A stretch of DNA of 36,654 bases from Flavobacteriaceae bacterium. GTDB lineage: Bacteria; Bacteroidota; Bacteroidia; Flavobacteriales; Flavobacteriaceae. The stretch spans positions 1 through 36,654 of the forward strand of contig JAPKAF010000011.1 in NCBI GenBank assembly GCA_028825365.1. The letters run 5' to 3'. Under the pieces are notes generated by a model that saw nothing but the letters and a program-made list of their open reading frames with translations, was not told the origin of the DNA and searched no databases. A program made the translations under genes and the position numbers. Below are positions 8,846 through 17,420 of this stretch, piece after piece (position 1 is the stretch's first letter; each line of letters begins with the position of its first letter).

Positions 8846-10009
8846 ATGCCTAGATATCATAAATTAGGAATAATTCCACCAAAAAGACATACCGTCTTTA
8901 AAGACAATAAGGGTAACTTTTATTATGAAGAGCTCTTTGGAACCATTGGTTTTGAGGGAATGTCTTCACTAATGTACCACACCCAAAGACCAACTCAGGT
9001 TAAAGAAATTAGAAAATCATACGATGTTTCGCCAAAAATTGCTGTATCTAAAAACATGAAGGCCTTAAAGCTTAATGGTTTTAAAGCTCCTCCAACTAAT
9101 GACTATCTGGAAAGTAGAAAATGTATTTTAACCAATTCTGATTGTCAAATTATAGTGGCTGCACCAAAAAAATCTTTAACAGAGTATTTTTATAAAAATA
9201 CAGATTCTGATGAGGTGATATTCATTCACAAGGGCTCTGGAAAACTCAGGACAATGCTTGGAAATATTGAATTTAAGTATGGTGATTATTTGGTTATTCC
9301 TAGAGGAATAATTTATCAGATTGAATTTAAAGATGAGGACAATAGACTATTCATAGTAGAATCAAAAAGCCCTGTGTACACCCCTAAAAGATATAGAAAT
9401 TGGTTTGGACAACATGTAGAAGGAGCCCCATATTGCGAGAGGGATCTTCACCCTCCTACTGAGTTAGAGACGAATAATAAAACTGGAGATTTTTTAATTA
9501 AGGTTAAAAAACAGGATATGATTCACGAATATATTTATGCCGCACATCCTTTTAGTGTTGTCGGCTGGGATGGCTATAATTTTCCATATAAATTCTCTAT
9601 ACATGATTTTGAACCAATAACAGGAAAAATTCATCAACCACCTCCGGTACATCAAACTTTTGAAACTAATAAGTTTGTTATTTGCTCATTTGTTCCTAGA
9701 CTTTATGATTATCATCCAAACTCTGTTCCGGCGCCATACAACCACAGCAATATAGATTCAGATGAAGTAATTTACTATGTAGATGGAGATTTCATGAGCA
9801 GAAACGATATTAATAAAGGAAGCATAACACTGCATCCAGCGGGGATACCTCACGGACCTCACCCGGGTGCAATGGAAAAAAGTATTGGCAAAAAAGAAAC
9901 TTTAGAACTAGCTGTAATGGTTGACACCTTTAGTCCGTTAATGGTAACAGAAGAAGCGGTCAAAATTACAGAAGGTTCATACCACACTTCATGGTTAAAT
10001 AAAAAATAA
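8846..10009 (+). CDS. hmgA: Homogentisate 1,2-dioxygenase
   Basis: 387 residues, the shorter bacterial form. It opens the aromatic ring of homogentisate with O2 to give maleylacetoacetate, using one non-haem iron in a cupin fold. The candidate iron site is His300 and Glu307 in NHSNIDSDEV with His336 in IPHGPHPG. The His-to-His distance (36) equals that of the human enzyme (335/371), but the acidic ligand is one residue later than in the human HX5E pattern. The first half carries a second cupin half (SDEVIFIHKGSG, GDYLVIPRGI). It is the first gene of a tight operon with hppD, phhA and fahA; nine bases separate it from hppD. Confidence 0.93.
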   Translation: MPRYHKLGIIPPKRHTVFKDNKGNFYYEELFGTIGFEGMSSLMYHTQRPTQVKEIRKSYDVSPKIAVSKNMKALKLNGFKAPPTNDYLESRKCILTNSDCQIIVAAPKKSLTEYFYKNTDSDEVIFIHKGSGKLRTMLGNIEFKYGDYLVIPRGIIYQIEFKDEDNRLFIVESKSPVYTPKRYRNWFGQHVEGAPYCERDLHPPTELETNNKTGDFLIKVKKQDMIHEYIYAAHPFSVVGWDGYNFPYKFSIHDFEPITGKIHQPPPVHQTFETNKFVICSFVPRLYDYHPNSVPAPYNHSNIDSDEVIYYVDGDFMSRNDINKGSITLHPAGIPHGPHPGAMEKSIGKKETLELAVMVDTFSPLMVTEEAVKITEGSYHTSWLNKK

Positions 10010-10018
10010 AAACAATAA

Positions 10019-11179
10019 ATGGAATCAGCAAAAAGTATAGACGAATTACAAAACTTCAATTTTGAAATAAAAAAAATATTTGATGATGCGCAGGATTTTC
10101 TACCTATTATGGGTACAGATTATATTGAGCTATATGTAGGTAACGCAAAACAAAGCGCTCACTATTATAAAACTGCTTTTGGTTTTCAATCCGAAGCATA
10201 TGCAGGACTTGAAACTGGCAAAAAAGACATCGCATCTTATGTGTTAAAACAAGGAAAAATTAGATTAGTCTTAACCACTTCACTTGAAAAAGGAAGCATT
10301 ATAAATGAGCATATTGATAATCATGGAGATGGGGTTAAAGTAATCGCTCTTCATGTTGAAGACGCAACTAAGGCATTTAATGAAACTGTAAAAAGAGGGG
10401 CAAAACCATATTTAGAACCAACAAAAGAGGAAGATGAAAATGGGTCTGTGATTAAGTCTGGTATTTACACCTACGGAGAAACGGTTCACCTTTTTATTGA
10501 GAGAAAAAATTACTCAGGTGTGTTTTTACCCGGCTATTCCAAGTGGGAATCTCATTACAACCCTAAAGATATAGGCTTAAAATATATTGATCATGTCGTT
10601 GGCAATGTGGATTGGGACGAAATGAACATTTGGTGTAAGTTTTACCAGGAAGTTATGGGGTTTGCTCAAATAATATCGTTTGATGATAAAGATATCTCAA
10701 CTGAGTTTACGGCTCTAATGAGTAAAGTAATGAGCAATGGAAATGGCAGAATAAAGTTTCCAATAAATGAGCCTGCAGATGGAATAAAAAAATCTCAAAT
10801 TGAAGAATATTTAGACTTCTATAATGGCCCTGGGGTACAGCACCTTGCTTTGGCAACTGATAATATAGCAGAAACTGTTACTGAAATGAAAAATAGAGGG
10901 GTAGAGTTCTTGTATGTCCCTGAAACATATTATGATGATCTACTAGACAGGGTTGGGGAAATAGACGAAGATCTTAGTACATTAAAAGAGCATGGAATTC
11001 TTATTGACAGAGATGAAGAAGGTTACCTGTTACAAATTTTTACAAAACCCATACTAGACAGACCAACAATGTTTTTTGAGATAATTCAAAGGAAAGGTGC
11101 TCAGTCCTTTGGAAAAGGAAATTTCAAAGCTCTTTTTTCAGCAATTGAAAGAGAACAAAAAAATAGAGGAACGTTATAA
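10019..11179 (+). CDS. hppD: 4-hydroxyphenylpyruvate dioxygenase
   Basis: 386 residues, normal for the family. It converts 4-hydroxyphenylpyruvate to homogentisate by decarboxylation, hydroxylation and side-chain shift. Two vicinal-oxygen-chelate domains are visible: an N-terminal one (TDYIELYVGNAKQSAHYY) and a catalytic C-terminal one. The 2-His-1-carboxylate iron triad is complete: His192 (YIDHVVG), His275 (GVQHLALATDN) and Glu354 (FFEIIQR). GAQSFGKGNFKALFSAIEREQ is the classic C-terminal lid helix. It supplies the substrate of the preceding hmgA product. ATG start nine bases after hmgA. Confidence 0.96.
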   Translation: MESAKSIDELQNFNFEIKKIFDDAQDFLPIMGTDYIELYVGNAKQSAHYYKTAFGFQSEAYAGLETGKKDIASYVLKQGKIRLVLTTSLEKGSIINEHIDNHGDGVKVIALHVEDATKAFNETVKRGAKPYLEPTKEEDENGSVIKSGIYTYGETVHLFIERKNYSGVFLPGYSKWESHYNPKDIGLKYIDHVVGNVDWDEMNIWCKFYQEVMGFAQIISFDDKDISTEFTALMSKVMSNGNGRIKFPINEPADGIKKSQIEEYLDFYNGPGVQHLALATDNIAETVTEMKNRGVEFLYVPETYYDDLLDRVGEIDEDLSTLKEHGILIDRDEEGYLLQIFTKPILDRPTMFFEIIQRKGAQSFGKGNFKALFSAIEREQKNRGTL

Positions 11180-11208
11180 TTTAATATTAATCTATTGAAA
11201 TAAAACAA

Positions 11209-12942
11209 TTGAAACTCAATAACGTAACTAAAAAACTACCTAAATATCTACATAAGTTTATTGTAAAACAGCCTTATGAAGAATATACTGCCCAAAATCA
11301 GGCAGTGTGGAGATATGTTATGAGGTTAAACATGAGTTCTCTAAAGAAAGTTGCCCATAGCTGTTATATCGATGGACTAAATAAGACTGGAATTGTTGAA
11401 GATTTTATTCCTGAAATGGAAGGGATGAATAGAATTCTAAAAAATATAGGTTGGGCTGCTGTTTCTGTTGATGGTTTTATTCCTCCTAATGCATTTATGG
11501 AATTTCAATCCTATAATGTTTTAGTTATTTCATCTGAAATAAGAACAATTGATCATATTAAATACACTCCTGCGCCTGATATAATTCATGAGGCTGCAGG
11601 ACATGCTCCAATTATTGCTAATCAAGAATACTCTGAATACTTAAGACGGCTAGGAGAAATTGGGTGTAAGGCTATTTCTTCACCAAAAGATGACGAAATG
11701 TATGAGGCTGTTAGGCTACTTTCTATTTTGAAAGAAAACCCTAATTCTAGTAAAAAAGATATTGAGGAAGCTAACAACAGTGTTAATCGTTTGCAAAACG
11801 AAATGGGCGAGCTTTCTGAAATGGCAAAAATTAGAAACTTACACTGGTGGACTGTTGAATATGGTTTAATTGGAGATCTTAATAATCCAAAAATATATGG
11901 AGCAGGATTATTATCGTCCATTGAAGAAAGTCAAGCGTGTCTTGAAAAAAAAGTTAGAAAGATTCCATACTCAATTGATGCTGCTAATGTAAATTTTGAT
12001 ATTACGAATACACAACCTCAGCTATTTGTGGTCCCTGACTTTTCTAAACTAAGCTTTGTTTTAGAAAAATTTGCAAACACAATGGCAATAAGGACCGGAG
12101 GGTTAAATGGAGTTAGAAAACTAATTGACTCCAAAACAATGGGGTCGGTTGAACTAAGTAGTGGGGTTCAGGTTTCTGGACATTTTACAAATGTTATTCA
12201 AAAAAATAAAAAGACTATCTACTTTAATACTAGTGGAGAAACTGCTATTTCGGTTAACGGAAAAGAATTAATTGGTCACGGGAAAGAATACCACAAAGTT
12301 GGCTTTGGAAGCCCTGTTGGAAAGTTAGAGGGAATAAATATTGCCATCGAAAATATGTCTCCGAAAGATTTAAAGAGAAATGGAATTGTTGAGGGTAAAA
12401 AAGTAATTCTTAATTTCGAAGGAGGTATAAAAGTAGAAGGGGAGATTATTACTGGTAAAAGAGACTTACAAGGAAAAATAATCCTCATTTCTTTTAAAGA
12501 TTGTAGGGTAACCTATTTAGAGAAAGTACTATTTGATCCAAGCTGGGGGGTTTATGATATGGCTGTTGGTGAAAATATAACATCTGCTTTTGCTGGACCT
12601 GCATCAACAGATTCGTTCAGTGATATTTATTCTATTTCAGACAAAAAAACCAATAAAATAATTTACTCAAAAGCTGATCAAGAAATACATAAACTGTATA
12701 AGAGCCTTAGAGTCTTTAGGGAAAATAAAACATTTGACAGTAAGGTTTACACAGATCTTTTTAAAGAAATTAAAGAAAACTGCCCTGATGAATGGCTAAT
12801 CTTATTAGAGCTTTACGAAGTCGTTTATTTTAACGATATAACTTTAGCAAAAGAAGTGCATATAGAGCTAGTTAGACTAAAAAGAAACAAAAATCTTAAA
12901 CAATTAATTTGTGATGGATTAGATTTAATTAAAAAACATTGA
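11209..12942 (+). CDS. phhA: Phenylalanine 4-hydroxylase (aromatic amino acid hydroxylase), long form with C-terminal extension
   Basis: 577 residues. The first ~290 are a pterin-dependent aromatic amino acid hydroxylase, expected to turn Phe into Tyr with O2 and a tetrahydropterin. Iron ligands are His127 and His132 (PDIIHEAAGHAP) and Glu217 (WWTVEYGL). The remaining ~285 residues have no counterpart in the ~260-300-residue proteobacterial enzyme; they look beta-rich first (GFGSPVGKLEGI, VILNFEGGIKVEGEI) and helical at the end. I do not know their function; they may be regulatory. The start is TTG at 11209: an in-frame stop lies at 11188, no ATG comes earlier, and the next Met (residue 38) would remove conserved sequence. 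It feeds Tyr into hppD/hmgA. Confidence 0.92.
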   Translation: MKLNNVTKKLPKYLHKFIVKQPYEEYTAQNQAVWRYVMRLNMSSLKKVAHSCYIDGLNKTGIVEDFIPEMEGMNRILKNIGWAAVSVDGFIPPNAFMEFQSYNVLVISSEIRTIDHIKYTPAPDIIHEAAGHAPIIANQEYSEYLRRLGEIGCKAISSPKDDEMYEAVRLLSILKENPNSSKKDIEEANNSVNRLQNEMGELSEMAKIRNLHWWTVEYGLIGDLNNPKIYGAGLLSSIEESQACLEKKVRKIPYSIDAANVNFDITNTQPQLFVVPDFSKLSFVLEKFANTMAIRTGGLNGVRKLIDSKTMGSVELSSGVQVSGHFTNVIQKNKKTIYFNTSGETAISVNGKELIGHGKEYHKVGFGSPVGKLEGINIAIENMSPKDLKRNGIVEGKKVILNFEGGIKVEGEIITGKRDLQGKIILISFKDCRVTYLEKVLFDPSWGVYDMAVGENITSAFAGPASTDSFSDIYSISDKKTNKIIYSKADQEIHKLYKSLRVFRENKTFDSKVYTDLFKEIKENCPDEWLILLELYEVVYFNDITLAKEVHIELVRLKRNKNLKQLICDGLDLIKKH

Positions 12943-12945
12943 TTT

Positions 12946-14181
12946 ATGAATACATGGATTAAAATTGACAAAAACTCTGATTTCAGTATCTATAATTTAC
13001 CTTTTGGAGTATTTTCTGCAAAGTTAAAAACTAAAAGAGTTGGTATAGCTATTGGAAATATGGTTTTAGACTTAGAAGCCATTGGTGCTCTAGGTGTTTT
13101 TGATGAGTTAAACTTTAACAAAAAGGTTTTTGTTTCAGACTCCTTAAACGACTTTATTTCTCTTGGAAAACAAATCACGGTTAAAGTTAGAGAGATCGTT
13201 CAAAATGAGCTTTGTGATAAATCATCTATTTTAACGAGTAATCCTTATGTCTTTTTAAAACAGTCAGATGTCAATATGCATCTGCCAATTAGAATTGGGG
13301 ACTATACTGACTTTTATTCTAGCATAGAACATGCTACTAATATTGGCACAATGTTTAGAGACCCAAAAAATGCACTTCTTCCAAACTGGAAACACCTTCC
13401 TGTAGGATATCATGGAAGAGCATCTTCAATTGTTGTCAGCGGAGAAAACATATACAGACCCAAGGGGCAGGTATTGTTAAACGACAATACGAAGCCAGAA
13501 TTTCAAAAATCATCAAGGGTAGATTTTGAGCTAGAAATGGGGTTTGTAATAGGTAAAAACACAAATTTAGGGGATACTGTTTCTACAAAAGAAGCAGAAG
13601 ATTTTATTTTTGGGAAGGTTTTATTTAATGATTGGTCTGCCAGAGACATTCAAAAATGGGAATATGTTCCATTAGGTCCTTTTTTGGCTAAAAGTTTTGC
13701 TTCGTCTATTTCCCCTTGGATAGTTACACTTGAAGCATTAGAACCTTTCAAAACCATTGGACCAATTCAAGATCCAAAAGTACTTCCATACTTAGGTTTT
13801 GAAGGAGCTAAAAATTATGACATAAACTTAGAGGTATTTATACAGCCTGAAAAACAAAATGAAAAAACAGTTAGTCTTTCAAATTTCAAATTCATGTATT
13901 GGAATATGTGCCAACAAATAGCTCATCATACAAGTAACGGCTGTAATATAAATGTTGGAGACATGATGGCTTCAGGTACGATTAGTGGTAAAGACACAAA
14001 TTCTTATGGCTCAATGCTAGAGTTATCTTGGGCAGGGTCCAAACCTCTTGACTTAGGTAATGGTATTACTAGGAAATTTATTGAAGATAACGATACGGTA
14101 ATAATGAGGGGGTATTGTGAAAAAGGAGATGTTAGAGTTGGTTTTGGAGAAGTAAAAACTAAGTTATTAAAAACTCGTTAA
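12946..14181 (+). CDS. fahA: Fumarylacetoacetase
   Basis: 411 residues. Last step of Tyr catabolism: hydrolysis of fumarylacetoacetate to fumarate and acetoacetate. It keeps the eukaryotic-type two-domain FAH layout. Every metal/catalytic position matches the human enzyme with a constant offset of four: Asp122 (DYTDFY), His129 (EHATN), Glu195 and Glu197 (DFELEMG), and Asp229 (FNDWSARD). GYHGRASSIVVSG and the C-terminal SGTISGKD are also present. It starts three bases after phhA. The maleylacetoacetate isomerase needed just before it is not in this window. Confidence 0.96.
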   Translation: MNTWIKIDKNSDFSIYNLPFGVFSAKLKTKRVGIAIGNMVLDLEAIGALGVFDELNFNKKVFVSDSLNDFISLGKQITVKVREIVQNELCDKSSILTSNPYVFLKQSDVNMHLPIRIGDYTDFYSSIEHATNIGTMFRDPKNALLPNWKHLPVGYHGRASSIVVSGENIYRPKGQVLLNDNTKPEFQKSSRVDFELEMGFVIGKNTNLGDTVSTKEAEDFIFGKVLFNDWSARDIQKWEYVPLGPFLAKSFASSISPWIVTLEALEPFKTIGPIQDPKVLPYLGFEGAKNYDINLEVFIQPEKQNEKTVSLSNFKFMYWNMCQQIAHHTSNGCNINVGDMMASGTISGKDTNSYGSMLELSWAGSKPLDLGNGITRKFIEDNDTVIMRGYCEKGDVRVGFGEVKTKLLKTR

Positions 14182-14191
14182 ATTAATATTT

Positions 14192-14818
14192 ATGAATAAT
14201 ATAAAATCAATTGACCCCTCAGAACTAGAAACTAAAGAAGTGCATAAGATACTTTTATCCTCTATAGCTCCAAGGCCTATAGCGTTTGCAAGTACAATAG
14301 ACGCTAAAGGAAGTGTAAACTTAAGCCCCTTTAGTTATTTTAATGTTTTTAGCTCTAATCCCCCTATTTTAATATTTTCTCCATCTAGAAGAGTGAGAGA
14401 CAATACTACTAAGCATACCTTAGAAAATGCTAAAGAAACAAAAGAAGTTGTAATAAATATAGTTAACCATTCCATTGTTGAACAAATGTCTAAATCTAGT
14501 CGTGAATATGATAAAGGGGTCAATGAATTTATTGAAACTGGTTTAACACAAGTACAGTCTTTGAAGGTTAAGCCACCAAGAGTTTTAGAATCACCAATCT
14601 CATTTGAATGTATCGTAAATAATATTGTTTCTCTTGGAGATTCTGGAGGGGCGGGCCAGCTAGTAATAGCTAAAGTAGTTCAGATTCATATTAACAAAGA
14701 CTACTTAGACTCAGAAGGAAATATTGATAGTGAAAAGTTAGATTTGGTAGCAAGAATGGGTGGAGATTGGTACACCAGAGTAAATAAAGACAGTATGTTT
14801 AAAATTCCTAAACCTTGA
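14192..14818 (+). CDS. Flavin reductase-like FMN-binding split-barrel protein
   Basis: 208 residues of the flavin reductase-like/DIM6-NTAB split barrel family. Diagnostic parts are SSIAPRPIAFASTID near residue 28 (flavin-binding strand), LSPFSYFNVFSSNPP, the polar segment after VVINIVNHS, and GGAGQLVIAKVVQIHI. It presumably binds FMN or FAD in the cytoplasm. Its position in the tyrosine operon, ten bases after fahA, suggests a redox role linked to aromatic catabolism, but no specific reaction can be assigned. Its stop codon overlaps the TTG start of the next small gene. Confidence 0.85.
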   Translation: MNNIKSIDPSELETKEVHKILLSSIAPRPIAFASTIDAKGSVNLSPFSYFNVFSSNPPILIFSPSRRVRDNTTKHTLENAKETKEVVINIVNHSIVEQMSKSSREYDKGVNEFIETGLTQVQSLKVKPPRVLESPISFECIVNNIVSLGDSGGAGQLVIAKVVQIHINKDYLDSEGNIDSEKLDLVARMGGDWYTRVNKDSMFKIPKP

Positions 14819-15054
14819 AATTGGAAGAAAAAATAAAACTAATTTGGGACTTCAGAGGACCTAACTGTAGTAAAACTGCAGAACATTATCAAATTCATTT
14901 ATCTGAATTTCTAACTAGTTGTAACACCTCATATTTTGAGTTTGGTGGCAAAGAACTAAACGAACTACATTATATCGTTTTTCTAGTTGTGTCTAAAAAT
15001 ACAATGAAATATTTCAGAGACAAGCTTAAGCCTAACCGTGGTGAGATTGCTTAA
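14815..15054 (+). CDS. Small protein of unknown function in the tyrosine operon (TTG start)
   Basis: 79 residues, begins with TTG inside the preceding gene's TGA (TTGA overlap); no ATG is available until about residue 62, so the TTG is needed. The sequence is polar and soluble with a WDFRGPNCSKTAEHYQIHL opening, an aromatic middle (YFEFGGKELNELHYIVFLVV) and a basic tail. It has no signal peptide or membrane helix. The His/Cys content could bind metal or haem, but I recognise no domain. The overlap argues for translational coupling to the flavin-reductase-like protein and hence a shared role. Confidence 0.65.
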   Translation: MKLEEKIKLIWDFRGPNCSKTAEHYQIHLSEFLTSCNTSYFEFGGKELNELHYIVFLVVSKNTMKYFRDKLKPNRGEIA

Positions 15055-15107
15055 TTAAGTTAAAAACTTACACAACGTGTTAGCTTGTGTTAATTGAACA
15101 ATAATTA
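15055..15107. other. Intergenic gap with weak hairpin
   Basis: The 53 bases after the tyrosine operon contain ACACAA / TTGTGT around a nine-base loop. There is no T-tail, so whether it ends the operon is uncertain. No clear promoter match for the following gene. Confidence 0.25.
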
Positions 15108-15608
15108 ATGATACGAAAAGCAACGTTAAAAGATTTAGATGCGATATTAAAAATCACGAAGTCCTGTGCTGAAAAATTGATATCAAAAAATATATTTCAA
15201 TGGAACGACTCATATCCAAGCCGAAAAGCTTTTAAAAATGACATACATAACGATTGGCTATATGTTAGAGAAGAAAAAGGAAAGGTCATAGGTAGTATTT
15301 GTATTTCTGACTTTATGGATGAAGAATATATAGCAGTAAAGTGGCTTTCAACAAATAATAATAATATTTATATTCACAGATTAGCTATTGATCCAACACA
15401 CCAGGGTCAGGGCTTTGCTCAAAAGATGATGAATTTTGCAGAAAATTTTGCAAAGAAAAATGATTATCAATCAATTCGGTTAGATACTTTTTCAATGAAC
15501 TCGAGGAATCAAAGGTTTTATAAACAAAGGGGTTATAAAAAATTAGGCAGTATATTTTTTCCTAATCAAAGTAAAGAACCCTTTTATTGTTATGAGCTTG
15601 TACTATGA
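15108..15608 (+). CDS. GNAT family N-acetyltransferase
   Basis: 166 residues. GNAT fold: N-terminal IRKATLKDLDAILKI, a central beta-strand (GSICISDFMDEEY), the acetyl-CoA-binding motif A IHRLAIDPTHQGQGFAQKMMNFAE (Q/RxxGxG/A form) and the motif B SIRLDTFSMNSRNQRFYKQRGYKKLG. It should acetylate an unidentified small molecule or protein amine in the cytoplasm. The last four bases (ATGA) contain the start of the MATE transporter, so the pair is translationally coupled and could act on the same amine-containing compound. Confidence 0.88.
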   Translation: MIRKATLKDLDAILKITKSCAEKLISKNIFQWNDSYPSRKAFKNDIHNDWLYVREEKGKVIGSICISDFMDEEYIAVKWLSTNNNNIYIHRLAIDPTHQGQGFAQKMMNFAENFAKKNDYQSIRLDTFSMNSRNQRFYKQRGYKKLGSIFFPNQSKEPFYCYELVL

Positions 15609-16936
15609 AGTTATTAAAATATAGTCAAATACATAAACTTGCAATACCCGCAGTGATTTCTGGAATTGCAGAACCGATACTATCAATAACAGATACGTTA
15701 ATTATAGGTAACGTAGAGCATAATTCAATGGAGGCTCTTGGCGCTGTTGGGATAGTTGGAACTTTTTTATCAATGCTCGTTTGGGTTTTCGGACAAAAGA
15801 GAAGCATAATTTCTTCAATAGTTTCTCAGGCTGTTGGAGCTAAAAAAATTGAAGAAATAAAGTCATTACCTTCACAAGCAATTTTTATAATTTTATTGCT
15901 TAGTCTTCTAATTATTGGGGTAACATACCCTTTTGCTGAAAACTTATTTGGGTTCTATAATGCTTCAGGATTAGTTTTAGAATATAGTGTAGATTATTAT
16001 AAGATAAGAGTTATTGGAATTCCATTTACGCTAATTACTATTGGAATATTTGGAATATTTAGAGGTCTTCAAAACACAATCATCCCTATGACAATTGCAG
16101 TTGTTGGAACTTTATTAAATATAGTTTTAGATGTGCTATTTGTGTATGGTCTAGAGGGTGTGATTAATCCAATGCATATAAATGGGGCAGCTTATGCTAG
16201 TGTGATTGCTCAATTAATTATGGCTTGTTTGGCGGTGCTATTATTGTATAAAAAAACTAAAATCACATTACAGTTTAGTCTACCTTTTAATAAAAAAATA
16301 AAAGATTTTTTATCAATGTTCTTTGATTTAATCATTAGAACTCTAGCTTTAAATATAGCTTTATATTTTGGCAGCTCTTTTGCTGCAAAATTTGGAAATG
16401 AATTTATAGCCGCCTACACAATAGCAATAAACTTATGGTTTTTAGGAGCATTCATAATTGATGGTTATTCAAGTGCTGGAACAATACTTGCAGGTAAGCT
16501 ATTTGGTGAAAAATCATATAAAATACTTGTTGATCTCGCAATTAAACTCACTATAATTGGTTTTCTTTTAGGGCTATCTATTTTGGGTATTGGAATGATT
16601 TTTTATGATTATATAGGAGCAGTATTTACTCAAGAAGTAGTGGTTTTAAAAGAGTTTTATAATGTTTTATGGATTGTGTTGATAATGCAACCTTTATGCG
16701 GGATTGCATTTATTTATGATGGTATTTTTAAAGGATTGGGGTGGATGAAAGAGCTTAGGAATGTGCTTTTATTCTCAACCTTTATAGTTTTTATACCAAC
16801 TATATTGCTCGCAGACAATTTTGGCTATAAGTTAGAGGGTGTTTTCTTTGCATTTACACTGTGGATGATAGCTAGAGGTGTTTCTTTAATTATTAAATTT
16901 TATAAAACTTGTGTTCCACTTGCACAAAAAATGTAA
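15605..16936 (+). CDS. MATE family multidrug/metabolite exporter
   Basis: 443 residues with about twelve hydrophobic segments arranged as two similar halves, the standard MATE layout. Recognisable parts are IPAVISGIAEPILSITDTLI at the first helix, GALGAVG-like loop (MEALGAVGIVGTF), GIFGIFRGLQNTIIPM, and GIAFIYDGIFKGLGWMKELR in the second half. It is an inner-membrane cation-coupled drug/metabolite antiporter; substrate unknown. It overlaps the GNAT gene by four bases. Confidence 0.88.
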   Translation: MKLLKYSQIHKLAIPAVISGIAEPILSITDTLIIGNVEHNSMEALGAVGIVGTFLSMLVWVFGQKRSIISSIVSQAVGAKKIEEIKSLPSQAIFIILLLSLLIIGVTYPFAENLFGFYNASGLVLEYSVDYYKIRVIGIPFTLITIGIFGIFRGLQNTIIPMTIAVVGTLLNIVLDVLFVYGLEGVINPMHINGAAYASVIAQLIMACLAVLLLYKKTKITLQFSLPFNKKIKDFLSMFFDLIIRTLALNIALYFGSSFAAKFGNEFIAAYTIAINLWFLGAFIIDGYSSAGTILAGKLFGEKSYKILVDLAIKLTIIGFLLGLSILGIGMIFYDYIGAVFTQEVVVLKEFYNVLWIVLIMQPLCGIAFIYDGIFKGLGWMKELRNVLLFSTFIVFIPTILLADNFGYKLEGVFFAFTLWMIARGVSLIIKFYKTCVPLAQKM

Positions 16937-16941
16937 ATTTG
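16934..16941 (+). promoter_or_regulatory. -7 element (TAAATTTG) upstream of queD
   Basis: Exact TAnnTTTG overlapping the MATE stop codon and ending 15 bases before the ATG at 16957. It supports the shorter start for the QueD-family gene. A TTG at 16909-16911 might serve as a distant -33 box. Confidence 0.4.
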
Positions 16942-16956
16942 AATAAAATTAAACAA

Positions 16957-17406
16957 ATGTCAACTATTAGAATTACTAAACGATTTTCATTTGAAGCAGG
17001 TCATGCCCTTTATGGGTATGATGGAAAATGTAAGAATGTACACGGGCATAGTTATAAACTCTATGTTACCGTTATCGGCAGCCCAATAACAGATACATCA
17101 AATGTAAAACTTGGAATGGTGATTGACTTTGGAGATCTTAAAAAGATTGTAAGGCAAGAGATTGTAGATAAATTTGATCATGCTACTATATTTAACAAAA
17201 ATACGCCACATATTAAACTAGCAAAAACCCTTAAAAATGAGGGGCATAATGTTTTATTGGTAGACTACCAACCAACGAGTGAGTGTATGGTTTCAGATTT
17301 TGCTGAGAAAATCTCAAAAAGATTACCAACAAATGTTAAGCTTTACTCTTTAAGGTTACAGGAAACTGAGACTTCTTATGCCGAGTGGATCTCTTCTGAA
17401 AATTAA
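16957..17406 (+). CDS. queD: 6-pyruvoyltetrahydropterin synthase / QueD family protein
   Basis: 149 residues from the ATG at 16957. The track's start at 16909 adds 16 residues that lie inside the MATE gene and precede the conserved opening, so I reject it. Zinc-binding histidines are in FSFEAGHAL and VHGHSY, with the catalytic Cys placed as C-x3-HGH, and the C-terminal LQETETSYAEW carries the pterin-anchoring Glu. C-x3-HGH is typical of QueD (6-carboxytetrahydropterin synthase, queuosine pathway) and shared with PTPS relatives. The protein could also contribute to pterin supply for phenylalanine hydroxylase 4 kb upstream; that is inference only. Confidence 0.88.
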   Translation: MSTIRITKRFSFEAGHALYGYDGKCKNVHGHSYKLYVTVIGSPITDTSNVKLGMVIDFGDLKKIVRQEIVDKFDHATIFNKNTPHIKLAKTLKNEGHNVLLVDYQPTSECMVSDFAEKISKRLPTNVKLYSLRLQETETSYAEWISSEN

Positions 17407-17420
17407 TTAAAAATTTAAGT

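Noticed and set aside
15055-15107. Terminator of the tyrosine operon
   Set aside because: The hairpin is short and has no T-run; kept only as a weak intergenic note.
16909-16956. Longer start of the QueD gene from the ORF track
   Set aside because: It overlaps the MATE coding end and adds residues not expected in the family; the ATG at 16957 follows a -7 element.
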